DNA of 64,000 nucleotides from IMG/VR virus record IMGVR_UViG_3300008261_000125, positions 31,568-95,567 of that record. One strand, 5' to 3'. Below the pieces are notes generated by a model. The model was given only the letters and a program-made list of their open reading frames with translations. It made no database searches and was not told where the DNA came from. Origin of the DNA: a virus. Positions 9,628 to 20,154 of the stretch are shown one piece after another. The position numbers and the translations under genes were made by a program. Within the stretch, counting starts at the first letter, position 1; each line of letters starts with the position of its first letter.

Positions 9628-12600
9628 TTAACAAATGTTATCTTGTATATCTTTTTTAAGTTCATCTTCTGATTTCTCTGTGTAAGTTATATTAACATTT
9701 TTAATAGCTGATTGATTTTGTACTGCTGTATCAATATCCTCTTTACTATTTTGTATTCCTTGGATGTCAATTATTGATTTAATTTCATTAGGAATGTTTT
9801 CTGTTTTTACACTGATATCACCAGATAATCCTGATAAAGATACAGAATTTTCTTTTATTTCCTTTATTATATATCTACCATTTTTCTCTGGATTATCAAC
9901 TGATTCATACATAACTTCATAATTTCTGTCTTTAGCAACCTGAAGACTGTTAATGTTAATATTCTGATTTAATGTTTCTATAGTAGCTTGTTTACTCTCT
10001 GGTACTTCTACTTTAGCTTTTTCATTTTTAGGTGTACTCTCTCTTATATATGTAAGAACATTTCCATTATATAATACTTCAATTACATCAGTAGAAGGTT
10101 TGTCACCAACTGCTTTTTTAATCTTTTGTATAGTAACCTTTTCTCCAATAGGTAACTTGTTATCTTTAAAGAATTGAGTTACTCTTACTACTCTACCATC
10201 ATCTAACACTACATGATATGAACTCTCATCAGCTGCATTAGGATATACACCTTTTTGAAATACACCACTAAGTTGCTCACCTGGCTTAAGTTCATCAACA
10301 ATAGTTTTAAATTTCTTTTCTATTGATAACTCATTAAATTCTCCTACAGGTTTACCTTTTAAAGCTTTTAGTTCTGCATCATATCTAGTATTGATTTTAG
10401 TTACTTTGTTACCTAAGTGAGTACTTCTGTACTTTTCACCTTTTTCTTCATATCTTCTTTGGTCAAAAGTATTGTAACCTATTTTTGGTTCTAAAGATGT
10501 TTCAACTGTTTCAATAACTTTTCCATCTTTAACAATAGCAAGTTTTACATCTTTCCCTTTTACTTGCTCATTAGTATCATAAACATTTCCAGCAGAATCA
10601 ACTACATATAACTTTTTACCATCTTGCCTATTTTGTGCAGAAAGAAAATCTTGTTCTTGTTGTACATTTTTAAACTTAACAAATACAATTAAGTCATTAG
10701 GTTCATTTTGTTCTCCAGTAGCTGTTTTAAATCTTTGTGTTCTACCATCAGGTAACACAGTATAAACACTTCCTTTAGCTGTTTCAAAACTTTCTATATC
10801 AGCTTTCTTATCAGAAACAGTACCTTCTAAAGCAGCTAGTTCTGCATCGTAATCTCTATATGCAATAGCTTCTGCTTTTCTTATTCTATTACTAGCAAGA
10901 TTTTCAAATAGTTCAGAATCAGTAAATCCTTCTGAACCCATTGCTTTTCCTGTATCTGACACCACAGCTATTATCCAAGTCCATAATCCATTTTCTTTTC
11001 TTTTAGCCCTCCCAACTTTTACAGTACCATCAGATTGTTTTTTACTTATAAGAATTTCATCTTTTCCTTCAATATCTTCAATTTGAACTGGTCCAGAAGG
11101 TTTAACTTCTACAAATTGTCTATCAGACCCGTTAAAAAGAGTTGTTTTATTTAAATTTTTTAAATCTTCTTGTCTTCTCTCTTCTATATCAGCTTTCTTA
11201 GCTTTTAAATCTGTAGTAGTTTCGGTTCCAGTTGGTACTGGAGCTGCTACTTCTAATTTAGAAGGGATGTATTTATTTACAATCTCTTTAAATTCATTAT
11301 AATTAATCTTTGTTTTACTTGCTCTTGGTTCTTCTGTTAATGAGGTAATATTACCATCTAAATCTTCTTTTGTTTTAAAAGCTATAAGTTCTAAGTTAGT
11401 TACTTTTATTCCTGTAGTATTCTCTAATAAGTTTTTATATAGAGAAAGCTGTAGGGAATATTTTTCTTTCTTAGCAGACTTATCACTTTTGTTTCCAAAG
11501 TATTCCCATTTTGAACTAGTTTTCATGTCATATATTTTGTATTCTCCACCAGGAGTAACTACAAGTAAATCCATTTCACCAGCTATAGTTTGAGGCTTAC
11601 CATTTACTTCATTAGTTGTAACACCAGATAACACTAATCCACTAGCAACTACAACTTCATTTTGTTCAGCTAATTGTTGATCAAATTCAATTAATTTAGT
11701 TCTTAAATTGTTAAAAGCTGTCTCACTCATATTTGATGGTTTTATAAGTTCAACACCCTCAAAATAATCACGGACTAATTTATCTACAACATTACCTCTA
11801 ATTGTAGTTTCTTCATAAATATATTTTTCAAATAGCTTTTTAAAATTATCATTTGAAGTATTAGACTTAAGTTCTTCTTTAAATAGTTTTAATTTTCTAC
11901 CATTAAATTGTTTATTAAATAACTCTTGAGCTTTTTGTTTAGCTTCATTATCTTTATTATCTGCTAAATCTTTTTTAATAAATTCAAATATACTGTCTAC
12001 ATATGCTTCTCTATTTTTAGCATTTGCTTTAACAGTATCATCTTCTTGAGCTTTTATATAAGCATCAAGAATAGGAGCAGCAGATTTTTCAAATACAGCA
12101 AACTTGCTATAATCTGGATAATTTTCTTCTAAGATTTGATCAATAAGTTTTGTTACTCTAGTGTCTTTCTTTTCACCATTGATAATATAATTATTATCAA
12201 CTTTATCTTTATTAACTGTTCTCTTAGATAAAGCTTTAACAAGAGCTAATGCATTTTCTTGTTCAGGTGTCATTTTAATTGACAATCTGATTTTATAGTT
12301 AAGTGCTTGTTTAACTTTATTTAATTCATTTAAAACACTAGGTTCAGTTTTATATTTTTCTAAAAGCTCTTTATGTTTATTTTCAAGTTCCTTAAGTGTT
12401 AAGTTTAAATACTCTTGAAACTCAGCTGTTTTTTCATTTAGTATTTCTTTTTCTAATTGTTTTTTGAAATCATCAACAATATTTTTACCAGCTGGAAACT
12501 GTGTAGAAAATTCTTCAATAGTCATTTCATCACTAATATCTCCTGCTTTAATTAAAGCATTGTATTTTTCTTCTAGTTTAGCTTTAAGTTCATCAGGGTA

Positions 12601-15600
12601 TTCTTCATACTTAGCAGAATCAAATGATTTTAAAGTTTGTAGTTTCTCATCTTTTTTCTTTTGCTTTTCTAATTCAGCTTTTACAGTTACAATATTTAAA
12701 TGCATCTCCCATAACTCTAAAGCTTTATCAAAGTCAACACCTTGAGTTACTTGTTCATTTCTAGAAGGATCTATAAAATTAGTAGGAAGTATAGGTGTTT
12801 CCCCTTTATCCAAAGCTTTTTGATATTCAGCAATGTACTCTGCAGATAATGTTAAACCAGTTTCTTTTGTAATCTCATTTAAAGCATCATTTTTTTCTTG
12901 AAGCTTTACTAACAGATCAAACATTTTTTTTGCTTGTTCTGCTTTTTCTTTATCATGTTCAGTAATAGCTTGTTGAAGTCTATACTGTAAATTCATAAAA
13001 CCTTTAGGACTGCTTAGTACATTAATACTTTCAGCTAAACCTTGTCTGTCTTTTTGAATTTGTAATCCATCTTTTAATAAAGAAAATGCTTCATCCATGT
13101 CTTTATCAAAAACTATGGTATTATTTTTTTTACTTAAATATTTAGCATATTTAGCAAAAACCTTTTTAGCATTTTCATGTATCTTTTCTTTTTCAATAGG
13201 ATCAGTTGTTTTTTCTGCAGCTAATAACTCTTCTTGAAACTGTTCTAATATTTCAATTCTTTTTTCTTTATCTCTTTTAACATCAGCTTGTTCTGGTACA
13301 TTACCTAAAACTTTTACCTCATCTCTTAATAACTTAAGTTCTTTTTCTAAACTAGGAAGAGATAATACATTCATTAAAGATTGAGAATCTTCTTTAGCAA
13401 TATTACTAGACAATTTAGAAAATGAGTTATACATTTTCTCTAGTCTTTGACCATAATGCTGAAAAGTATTAGTAGCAAATACTAAGTTTTGTTGTGCTTT
13501 TCTCCAAGCAATGGATGAATTAACAGCTGCTAAATAAGCATCACTACCATGTTCATATTGATTTGGATTAAATGGATTTGGATAATTAGTAGCTACTTCT
13601 TCATAAGTTTCTTTAATCTTTTTAGCTCTGGCAATAACACCATCCATTGCTTTTAAAGCTTTACCTACATCTTCTTTAGCTACACCATATTTAGCAAATG
13701 CTTCAGCTGCTTCTTCTGGAGATAAGTTTTTATAATCTTCTAACTGATCTACAAATAAATCAAACTTACTTGTTTCTAATGCAGTCATTATATGATTATA
13801 TTCAATTTCTTCTTGAGCATCTTTAGCTTCTTTATGCTTACCTTCTTTAATAGCAGTATATAAATCATCTGATAAAGTACCATTTCTTATAACATTATGA
13901 ATTTCTGGAAAAAAATGTTTTAAATTATCTTTAGAAAGCTCATTTAATATCTTAACTTGTCTATCAATAGTTTCATCTCTTTTTCTCTTTGCTTCTTCAA
14001 TTTTAGATTTATCACCTGCTAGTTTAGAAAGTTTTGTAAATGACCAAGCAGGTACTGCCATAATAGGTTGAGCAAACATACCCATTAAGAAACCTCCAGC
14101 AAAAGTCTCAGCTCCTTCAGCAGAAAACTGATCTTTCATACCTTCCATAAAGTGACCCATGTAACCATGATATGCACCCATCTTAGGATCTTTAAAAACT
14201 GCAAGTGCATGATTAATTGCACCTTTAGAAATAGCTTCTTGAAGATTCTCTTGAATACCTTCAGCAAAGTTGGCTTTTAAATAGTTCATACCAACTTGAC
14301 CATATATTTTAGGTTGTGCTAATGACTTAGCAGCAGCTCTAGCTTTAGAACCAAAACCTTCACCTAATTTAGCAAAGCCTTCAGTTGTAGTTGCTTTTAA
14401 TGGTTTTGATGCTATGATGTCATCAAGTAATTTAACTGAGCTACCTCTACCTACCATTTTACGAATAGGTGCAAGCATTGTAGCATAAAGTAATTTATTA
14501 CTAGTCATGATTGCTGGTAAGTTCCAGAAAGCAGTTCTTCTAGCTTCTTCTCCTGATAATGCTTCTATTTTTGCAAGTTCTTTTTCATCAGGCTCTTGAC
14601 CAAAATGTGTTCTTTTATATTCATCAATCAATGCTTTGTTAGCATCAATTTTAACCATACCACCTTCTAACTTAGCTTCTGATACAGCAGTTTTAATACT
14701 AATAATATCATCTGCAAAAGCTCCGAATGTTTTAGTAGTCTTAATAAGATCAGTTGCATAATCAGTTTTCTCTAAAGCTTGTAATGTATTTTCAAATGGG
14801 TTTAATGTTCTTAAAGTACCCATTGCTATTTGTTTAGCCCCTAACTCACCAGCTTTTATAGAATTATAAAAGTTTCTAGCATCATTAAAACTTCTAATAC
14901 CCTTAATATTATCAGTAGCTTTTTTAACAGTCTCAGCTTCTTTAGCTAATCTTCCAGCAGCAGCAGCTTTTTCAGCACCTGCTACAGCTTCACCAAAACC
15001 CATTAATTTTCTAGTTGCCATACCTGCTTTAGCAGCCATTCCTGGTAATGTAACTTCACCAGCTAAACCACCTGTAAATGCAGTAACAGCTCCTAATGCA
15101 ACCTCTTCTGCTAAGAAGTCAGCAGCAATACCTATAGTGTAAGCAGAGTTTAAGAATGTATTAGTTACAAATCCACCTATACCACCAGAACTAGAGTTAC
15201 CAATAGCCATAGCTTTTTGCATTTCTCTAGCACTTTCAATATCCGGGGCTAATGGATCTGTGAATAAAGTACCCCATGCTTTAATACCTGATTTAAAACC
15301 AGTTAATGCTAAGTTATCCCATTGTGATGCAGCTCTTACAAACTGATCACCAAATGTCATCTTACTATTATATAGTGCTTCATTATCTCTAAAGGGGGAG
15401 AATCCTAAAGTTTTAAATTGATCAGTAGAGTAATATCTTTCAAAGTTAGCACCATCCACATCACCATTGTATGTATATGGTCTCATCTTTACATAATCAC
15501 TCTTAGAAGACTGAACATTTATATCAAATAGTTTTGCTTCATCTTTAGGACTAACAGCAGCAGTATTAATATCACTTAGTTTTGTTTTAGGATTAGTACC

Positions 15601-15762
15601 AGTTATTGGATTACCTACAACATTTTTATAAATATTTAAACTTGCAGGTTTTGCTGAATACTCTCCTAAGTCTGTAGTAACACCTGTGGTATTAATACTA
15701 GAAAAATCTTTAGGGGAAGCTGTGTTTACTGCTTCTTCAGATGTGTTTAATTCTTCTGCCAT
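9628..15762 (-). CDS. Giant virion cargo protein with PD-(D/E)XK nuclease-like domain
   Basis: A 2044-residue protein in the cargo block. Residues about 195-240 are hydrophobic and small-residue rich and could insert into a membrane, as expected of ejected podovirus proteins. The middle (about 560-1250) is highly charged and should form long helices or coiled coils. Residues about 1320-1480 match a PD-(D/E)XK nuclease core: a helix starting GNVVDKLVRDYF, then D1398 in GEMDLLVV, D1412-M-K1414 in IYDMKTS, and a following helix with QLSLYKN. The C-terminal third is beta-rich and repetitive in character. It ends with TAA 2 nt before the next giant gene and starts 2 nt after the previous stop, so it is translated within one operon. 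The nuclease call is motif-based; whether it cuts host DNA or is inactive cannot be seen. Confidence 0.85.
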   Translation of the reverse strand: MAEELNTSEEAVNTASPKDFSSINTTGVTTDLGEYSAKPASLNIYKNVVGNPITGTNPKTKLSDINTAAVSPKDEAKLFDINVQSSKSDYVKMRPYTYNGDVDGANFERYYSTDQFKTLGFSPFRDNEALYNSKMTFGDQFVRAASQWDNLALTGFKSGIKAWGTLFTDPLAPDIESAREMQKAMAIGNSSSGGIGGFVTNTFLNSAYTIGIAADFLAEEVALGAVTAFTGGLAGEVTLPGMAAKAGMATRKLMGFGEAVAGAEKAAAAGRLAKEAETVKKATDNIKGIRSFNDARNFYNSIKAGELGAKQIAMGTLRTLNPFENTLQALEKTDYATDLIKTTKTFGAFADDIISIKTAVSEAKLEGGMVKIDANKALIDEYKRTHFGQEPDEKELAKIEALSGEEARRTAFWNLPAIMTSNKLLYATMLAPIRKMVGRGSSVKLLDDIIASKPLKATTTEGFAKLGEGFGSKARAAAKSLAQPKIYGQVGMNYLKANFAEGIQENLQEAISKGAINHALAVFKDPKMGAYHGYMGHFMEGMKDQFSAEGAETFAGGFLMGMFAQPIMAVPAWSFTKLSKLAGDKSKIEEAKRKRDETIDRQVKILNELSKDNLKHFFPEIHNVIRNGTLSDDLYTAIKEGKHKEAKDAQEEIEYNHIMTALETSKFDLFVDQLEDYKNLSPEEAAEAFAKYGVAKEDVGKALKAMDGVIARAKKIKETYEEVATNYPNPFNPNQYEHGSDAYLAAVNSSIAWRKAQQNLVFATNTFQHYGQRLEKMYNSFSKLSSNIAKEDSQSLMNVLSLPSLEKELKLLRDEVKVLGNVPEQADVKRDKEKRIEILEQFQEELLAAEKTTDPIEKEKIHENAKKVFAKYAKYLSKKNNTIVFDKDMDEAFSLLKDGLQIQKDRQGLAESINVLSSPKGFMNLQYRLQQAITEHDKEKAEQAKKMFDLLVKLQEKNDALNEITKETGLTLSAEYIAEYQKALDKGETPILPTNFIDPSRNEQVTQGVDFDKALELWEMHLNIVTVKAELEKQKKKDEKLQTLKSFDSAKYEEYPDELKAKLEEKYNALIKAGDISDEMTIEEFSTQFPAGKNIVDDFKKQLEKEILNEKTAEFQEYLNLTLKELENKHKELLEKYKTEPSVLNELNKVKQALNYKIRLSIKMTPEQENALALVKALSKRTVNKDKVDNNYIINGEKKDTRVTKLIDQILEENYPDYSKFAVFEKSAAPILDAYIKAQEDDTVKANAKNREAYVDSIFEFIKKDLADNKDNEAKQKAQELFNKQFNGRKLKLFKEELKSNTSNDNFKKLFEKYIYEETTIRGNVVDKLVRDYFEGVELIKPSNMSETAFNNLRTKLIEFDQQLAEQNEVVVASGLVLSGVTTNEVNGKPQTIAGEMDLLVVTPGGEYKIYDMKTSSKWEYFGNKSDKSAKKEKYSLQLSLYKNLLENTTGIKVTNLELIAFKTKEDLDGNITSLTEEPRASKTKINYNEFKEIVNKYIPSKLEVAAPVPTGTETTTDLKAKKADIEERRQEDLKNLNKTTLFNGSDRQFVEVKPSGPVQIEDIEGKDEILISKKQSDGTVKVGRAKRKENGLWTWIIAVVSDTGKAMGSEGFTDSELFENLASNRIRKAEAIAYRDYDAELAALEGTVSDKKADIESFETAKGSVYTVLPDGRTQRFKTATGEQNEPNDLIVFVKFKNVQQEQDFLSAQNRQDGKKLYVVDSAGNVYDTNEQVKGKDVKLAIVKDGKVIETVETSLEPKIGYNTFDQRRYEEKGEKYRSTHLGNKVTKINTRYDAELKALKGKPVGEFNELSIEKKFKTIVDELKPGEQLSGVFQKGVYPNAADESSYHVVLDDGRVVRVTQFFKDNKLPIGEKVTIQKIKKAVGDKPSTDVIEVLYNGNVLTYIRESTPKNEKAKVEVPESKQATIETLNQNININSLQVAKDRNYEVMYESVDNPEKNGRYIIKEIKENSVSLSGLSGDISVKTENIPNEIKSIIDIQGIQNSKEDIDTAVQNQSAIKNVNITYTEKSEDELKKDIQDNIC

Positions 15763-15764
15763 AA

Positions 15765-18578
15765 CTATTTATTTTTATTTATTTCTCTAATAGCATCTTC
15801 TGCTGCTAAATTTCTTGCTTCTTGGTCCTTGAGTATTTGAAGTAATTGCGATTCTACTGCATTAATGTCTTCTAGATTATAACTATTATATGGAATATCT
15901 TGAGTTCTTGGTTGACCATTAATATATACTTTTTTATGATAAACAACATTAACTTCATTAGTTTCATCATCATAACTAAGATTTATTTTTCCAGCTTTGG
16001 GAAATGAATCAATAGTGTAATTTTTTTGAACTTTAAGAATAGGTGTTATATTACTTACTTCAGCTTCTTTTTTGAATACTGTATTTAAACTATTATCATA
16101 AAACAAAGTAAATTTAGATATGTCTTGACCATATAAAGGACCAGGATTTTCTTTAGTACCTACATATTTTTTAATATAATCTGGATCAAATCCACTAAAA
16201 GTAATAGCTGCCATATTTTTATTACCAGCAGCATAAGGACTAAGTTTTACATTAAATACAGGTCTAGTTCCTTTTTCTTTAGATGATGTAGTATTAACAT
16301 CATTTATTAATCCTGACATAAATTGTTTAACTAACTCTGTGTTATCTTTTTCAAATGATTCTTTAGAAGCATCACCTAATACTCCAGTAAATGAACCAGG
16401 TGTATTAACTAATTGATTAGTAACAGATGTTACATTTTTAAGAACTTTAGATTTATTTTTAGCATCTACAGTTGAGTAGTTTAAAGTACTAGCACCAATA
16501 GAACCTGTTCCTTGATAATCAGTAATTAATCCAGTAGCTTGTTTTAAACTAACTCCAGGGGTTGTGTTGTATGTTCTGTAAAACTGAGTTTTTAATGCTT
16601 CATAAGCATCTTCAGCATCTCCTTTATCAACACCATAATCCCCTTCAGAGTGTTTTTTTGATATATATTTTTGAATAAATTCTGCAGGTGCTTCTTTATC
16701 TGTATATAAAAATCCAGAAGAAGTTAATAATAAGTCTGCATATTTAGCTACAGGATTTTCTGAAGATACAGTTTTCTTGATTTCTCCTACTACTTTTTTA
16801 TTTGATGTTGTTAAATGTTTTATAGATGCATAGTAAGCATCATTAGTAGTTTTAATATCATGAATTTGTGAACCATATTTTTGCAATACTGGTTGAGCCC
16901 ATGCATAATCACCTTGAGGATTTTTACCTTCAGGAACTATTTTCATAGTAGCATCAAAAACAGATTTAGGAGAAGTTTTCTTTGCTGCCATTGCAGCAGT
17001 TAACTCTTGTTTGTTTGTAATTGATTTACTTCCTACTACTTGTTGTAAATATTGTTTAGCACCTACACTACCTTCTTTAGCAGCTTTTTGAGCAGCTATA
17101 ACCATATTATATACATAGTCAGTAGACATAGCATTTGCTTTAGCTTGATAGTCATGCATTTCTTTCCTAGTCATTTCAAATCCTGCTTCAGGATTATTGT
17201 CTAGATCTACTTGAACTTGAGTATTAGGGTCATTCTCATCAACTGTTAATGATGGTTCTTCACCATCTTCACCAGCAGTACCTTCTTTTCTAAGTTTTGC
17301 AAACTCTTTAAACTCTTCTAACTTAATATCTAAATCATGTTTTATTAACATTTTTTGTTTATCAAGTTCAAAATCTAAAAGTTTATTTTGTCTTGTAATA
17401 GCAGCTTGTTGTGCATTTACACCATAAGGGTTAGCCTTAACACTTTGTTTTTTTGTAATGTTAGCAAGTGATTCGCCTAAACTTCTAAAATCTTCATCTT
17501 TTAAAGTATTAGCTACAGCTATATCAACTCTATTTCTAAAACTACTTAAATCAGCACTTTGTAAATTATTGTTAACATTATCTATATCTGATTGAATAGC
17601 AGTTCTTTGAGCAGCTAATGATTCTTTAGTTTGAGGAATATTTTCTAAATAAGCTTCTTCTTCAGGAGTTAATCCTTTACCACTATCTCTTTGTTTTTGC
17701 AATTGTAATTGTCTACTATTTAAATTTTCATAAGATTTATTTAAATAGTTATAATTACTTTCTAGTTTTTTAAGACCTCTTTGCATTTCAGTTTGTATGT
17801 AATGTTTTTCAGCTTCTTCTTCAGAACCAAATTGAGCAGCATTACCTTTAACAAAATCTTTTCTTCTAACATAAGATTGGGTATTATAGTTAGATTGAAT
17901 TCTTGAATCATCCCCATAAATGTCTTTAAACAACGAATGTAATCCCCCACTTACTAATTGACCATTAGTGTTTGTAACAATCCATTCTTTAGTAACTTCA
18001 TCTTGAGAAACACCATAATTTAAATCTTTAGCAGCTTTAATAGCTTTAGTTTTCCAATCAAAGTATGGTGTATATTCTCCTATATCATATCTAAGAGCTT
18101 CATCATCACTTGCATTTTTAAACTCTTCCATTCTATATTGAAGAGATTTAACACCATCATCCCAATACTGACCTCCACATTTATCTGGATCTAAACATGA
18201 TTTTAATGATTCAGCTTTATCTAATTCAGCATAAGCCTTCTTAGTTTTAACCATATCATTAATCATATTTTTATCTTCATAAAAACCTTTAAACACATTT
18301 TCAGCAGCATCTACATTTTGTTGTAGTGATAAATCCATTCCAGATATTTTTTTAATATCTTCATCTATCACTTTGAAGAACTCATCCCTTCTTTTAACAT
18401 TACCTTCTCTCAACATTGGAGAGTAAAGTAACGAACCATATAAATCACTTACTTTCTTCTTAGCAGAATCATACCTAGTTTGTCTAGTCTGCATTACATT
18501 TGCTAAGAAATTATAATCAGGTCTGAATGGTTGAATTTGAGGAATGTAATCTGTTACACCATTAATATAAGTAGCCAT
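15765..18578 (-). CDS. Large internal virion (cargo) protein, 937 aa
   Basis: No enzymatic motif is recognised. The N-terminus (residues 1-110, MATYINGVTDYIPQ onward) resembles a family I associate with cargo proteins of crAss-like phages. It is followed by a long helical region rich in Gln, Lys and Glu (about 270-470) that should form coiled coils, and a beta-rich C-terminal part. It ends with TAG, two bases before the ATG of the 2044-residue gene. That tight junction shows that TAG is a normal stop here. Gene position between other cargo genes suggests packaging in the virion and release during DNA ejection. Function beyond that is unknown. Confidence 0.85.
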   Translation of the reverse strand: MATYINGVTDYIPQIQPFRPDYNFLANVMQTRQTRYDSAKKKVSDLYGSLLYSPMLREGNVKRRDEFFKVIDEDIKKISGMDLSLQQNVDAAENVFKGFYEDKNMINDMVKTKKAYAELDKAESLKSCLDPDKCGGQYWDDGVKSLQYRMEEFKNASDDEALRYDIGEYTPYFDWKTKAIKAAKDLNYGVSQDEVTKEWIVTNTNGQLVSGGLHSLFKDIYGDDSRIQSNYNTQSYVRRKDFVKGNAAQFGSEEEAEKHYIQTEMQRGLKKLESNYNYLNKSYENLNSRQLQLQKQRDSGKGLTPEEEAYLENIPQTKESLAAQRTAIQSDIDNVNNNLQSADLSSFRNRVDIAVANTLKDEDFRSLGESLANITKKQSVKANPYGVNAQQAAITRQNKLLDFELDKQKMLIKHDLDIKLEEFKEFAKLRKEGTAGEDGEEPSLTVDENDPNTQVQVDLDNNPEAGFEMTRKEMHDYQAKANAMSTDYVYNMVIAAQKAAKEGSVGAKQYLQQVVGSKSITNKQELTAAMAAKKTSPKSVFDATMKIVPEGKNPQGDYAWAQPVLQKYGSQIHDIKTTNDAYYASIKHLTTSNKKVVGEIKKTVSSENPVAKYADLLLTSSGFLYTDKEAPAEFIQKYISKKHSEGDYGVDKGDAEDAYEALKTQFYRTYNTTPGVSLKQATGLITDYQGTGSIGASTLNYSTVDAKNKSKVLKNVTSVTNQLVNTPGSFTGVLGDASKESFEKDNTELVKQFMSGLINDVNTTSSKEKGTRPVFNVKLSPYAAGNKNMAAITFSGFDPDYIKKYVGTKENPGPLYGQDISKFTLFYDNSLNTVFKKEAEVSNITPILKVQKNYTIDSFPKAGKINLSYDDETNEVNVVYHKKVYINGQPRTQDIPYNSYNLEDINAVESQLLQILKDQEARNLAAEDAIREINKNK

Positions 18579-18646
18579 GTTTTAAAATCAATTTATGTTT
18601 AAATATACAAAATTTAAAAAGAGTGATAATACACTTTAAAAGTTTA
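18579..18646 (-). promoter_or_regulatory. AT-rich gap between cargo genes with weak hairpin and promoter-like box
   Basis: This 68-nt gap is unusually long for the cargo operon. On the minus strand it shows a short imperfect hairpin (AAAGTG, six-base loop, CACTCTTT) followed by a T run, and then TAAATTTTG, one base longer than the Bacteroidota -7 consensus TAnnTTTG. It could be a weak terminator followed by a promoter. Both readings are tentative. Confidence 0.25.
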
Positions 18647-20143
18647 TTATGCTGTTGAACCTGGATATCCAGGAGGTATTGATCTTTCATTATCTTCACC
18701 TGTATTAACTTTTTGATTTTTTAAATAATCAAGAGCATCTTTTGGAGTTAAACCTGGTATATCTCTCATTAATTTTCTTACTTGTGCAGTAATATCATTA
18801 TTAGTAGGGGAGGTAGGAGTAAAATTGTTTGTTGGATCAAAATTAATTAAACCACCACTTGAAGGATCTGTATAGTAGTTAGGATATAATGTATTTAAGT
18901 TAGCAGTATTAGCTCTATTAGTAATAGCATCCATATATGATTGTCTGATATTTTGTCTAGCTTGAGCTTTACTATTATCAAACTGTTGATTAAGTACTGT
19001 ATACTTATCCCATAACTGAGTATCTAAATTAGCTTTGTTTTGTGAAGCTTGATTTAAGATATTAGTTCTTTCTTGAGATAACTGATTAGATAGTCCTACA
19101 TTTAAGTTATTATATCTGCTCATTATGTCTGCTGCATTCTTACCTGCTTGTCCTTGAGCTGCTGACATTTGGGCTGCTAGTTGTCTTGGATCAGTAAAGG
19201 AAGCTGCAGCTTGTGCTGATATATTAGCTTGTTCTGCATTAGCAGCAAGTTCTCTAGTTGGATCATAGAAGGTAGCTTCTGGCAATCTTACTTGAGGAGT
19301 AGCTTGCCAAGGCATGTATCTTTTAATTCTAGCTTTATCTCCTACAGCTCCAGCTACTTTAATAATATCTTGCAACCACCAAGGAGCTTGACCTTGTGGA
19401 CCTAATGGTGGAGGAGGATTTCTTTGAAAATCATCTCTAGTAATTTCTTCTTCAGGTTTTTCAGTTGGAGTTGTACTAGTATCTTTTGGTGTTTTTACTG
19501 GTTCATCAGTTATGTAAGTTGTATATTCATAAGGTTTGTCTAAATCTTCAACCCAATATTTTTTATTATCTTGAGAAACAAAATTCTCACGACTCATTAA
19601 CTTATCATATTCATCTTTGCTAACTTTTTTAACTTGAGGTACTACAGCTCTAAACCACCATTGTTGATCTTTGTAAGAATTTACAACATCATCTTTAGAA
19701 AGTTTACCAGATTTCACAGACTCATGAACATCTGACATTGTAGGTACTTTACTAGTCTTATTTAAAGATTGCCAAGTTTTAATTAATTTATTATTAGGTT
19801 TAGGATTTCTATATAACATAAAATCATAAACCAACTCAGGAAGTTTACCACCTGAATATTGTTGAAGTTCATTAATACCTTGCCTCACAGCTTTGTCTAT
19901 ATCAGTAGAACTATTTGACTTAGGTTGGATAGGTGGTAGTTCAACTCTAGCTCTAAGCTCATTAAGTCTTTTTAAACCTTTTTCACCATAAGCTTCTTTT
20001 TCTCCATAACCTGCTTGCTTTTCAGCTTTATGATATTCATAATCTTGTACTTCTTCGTCAGTTGCTTTTCTTAAGTCAGTATATGTTTTACCATCATCTG
20101 TACTTTTTTGAAGCATTCCATTATATATTCTAAATTTGTCCAT
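18647..20143 (-). CDS. Internal virion (cargo) protein, 498 aa
   Basis: No catalytic motif is seen. The N-terminal 230 residues are charged and low in complexity, with a Pro-rich linker at about 235-250 (RNPPPPLGPQG). The C-terminal half is Ala/Gln/Asn-rich and helical, passing through YMPWQATPQVRLPEATFYD and a stretch of AEQANI/QAAASF type that resembles the C-terminal module of other crAss-like cargo proteins. It ends at TAA and starts at ATG 20143, 11 nt after the 556-residue gene. The likely role is an ejected internal protein that helps form a conduit through the periplasm; this is inferred from position and composition. Confidence 0.8.
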   Translation of the reverse strand: MDKFRIYNGMLQKSTDDGKTYTDLRKATDEEVQDYEYHKAEKQAGYGEKEAYGEKGLKRLNELRARVELPPIQPKSNSSTDIDKAVRQGINELQQYSGGKLPELVYDFMLYRNPKPNNKLIKTWQSLNKTSKVPTMSDVHESVKSGKLSKDDVVNSYKDQQWWFRAVVPQVKKVSKDEYDKLMSRENFVSQDNKKYWVEDLDKPYEYTTYITDEPVKTPKDTSTTPTEKPEEEITRDDFQRNPPPPLGPQGQAPWWLQDIIKVAGAVGDKARIKRYMPWQATPQVRLPEATFYDPTRELAANAEQANISAQAAASFTDPRQLAAQMSAAQGQAGKNAADIMSRYNNLNVGLSNQLSQERTNILNQASQNKANLDTQLWDKYTVLNQQFDNSKAQARQNIRQSYMDAITNRANTANLNTLYPNYYTDPSSGGLINFDPTNNFTPTSPTNNDITAQVRKLMRDIPGLTPKDALDYLKNQKVNTGEDNERSIPPGYPGSTA

Positions 20144-20154
20144 AAATAAATTTT

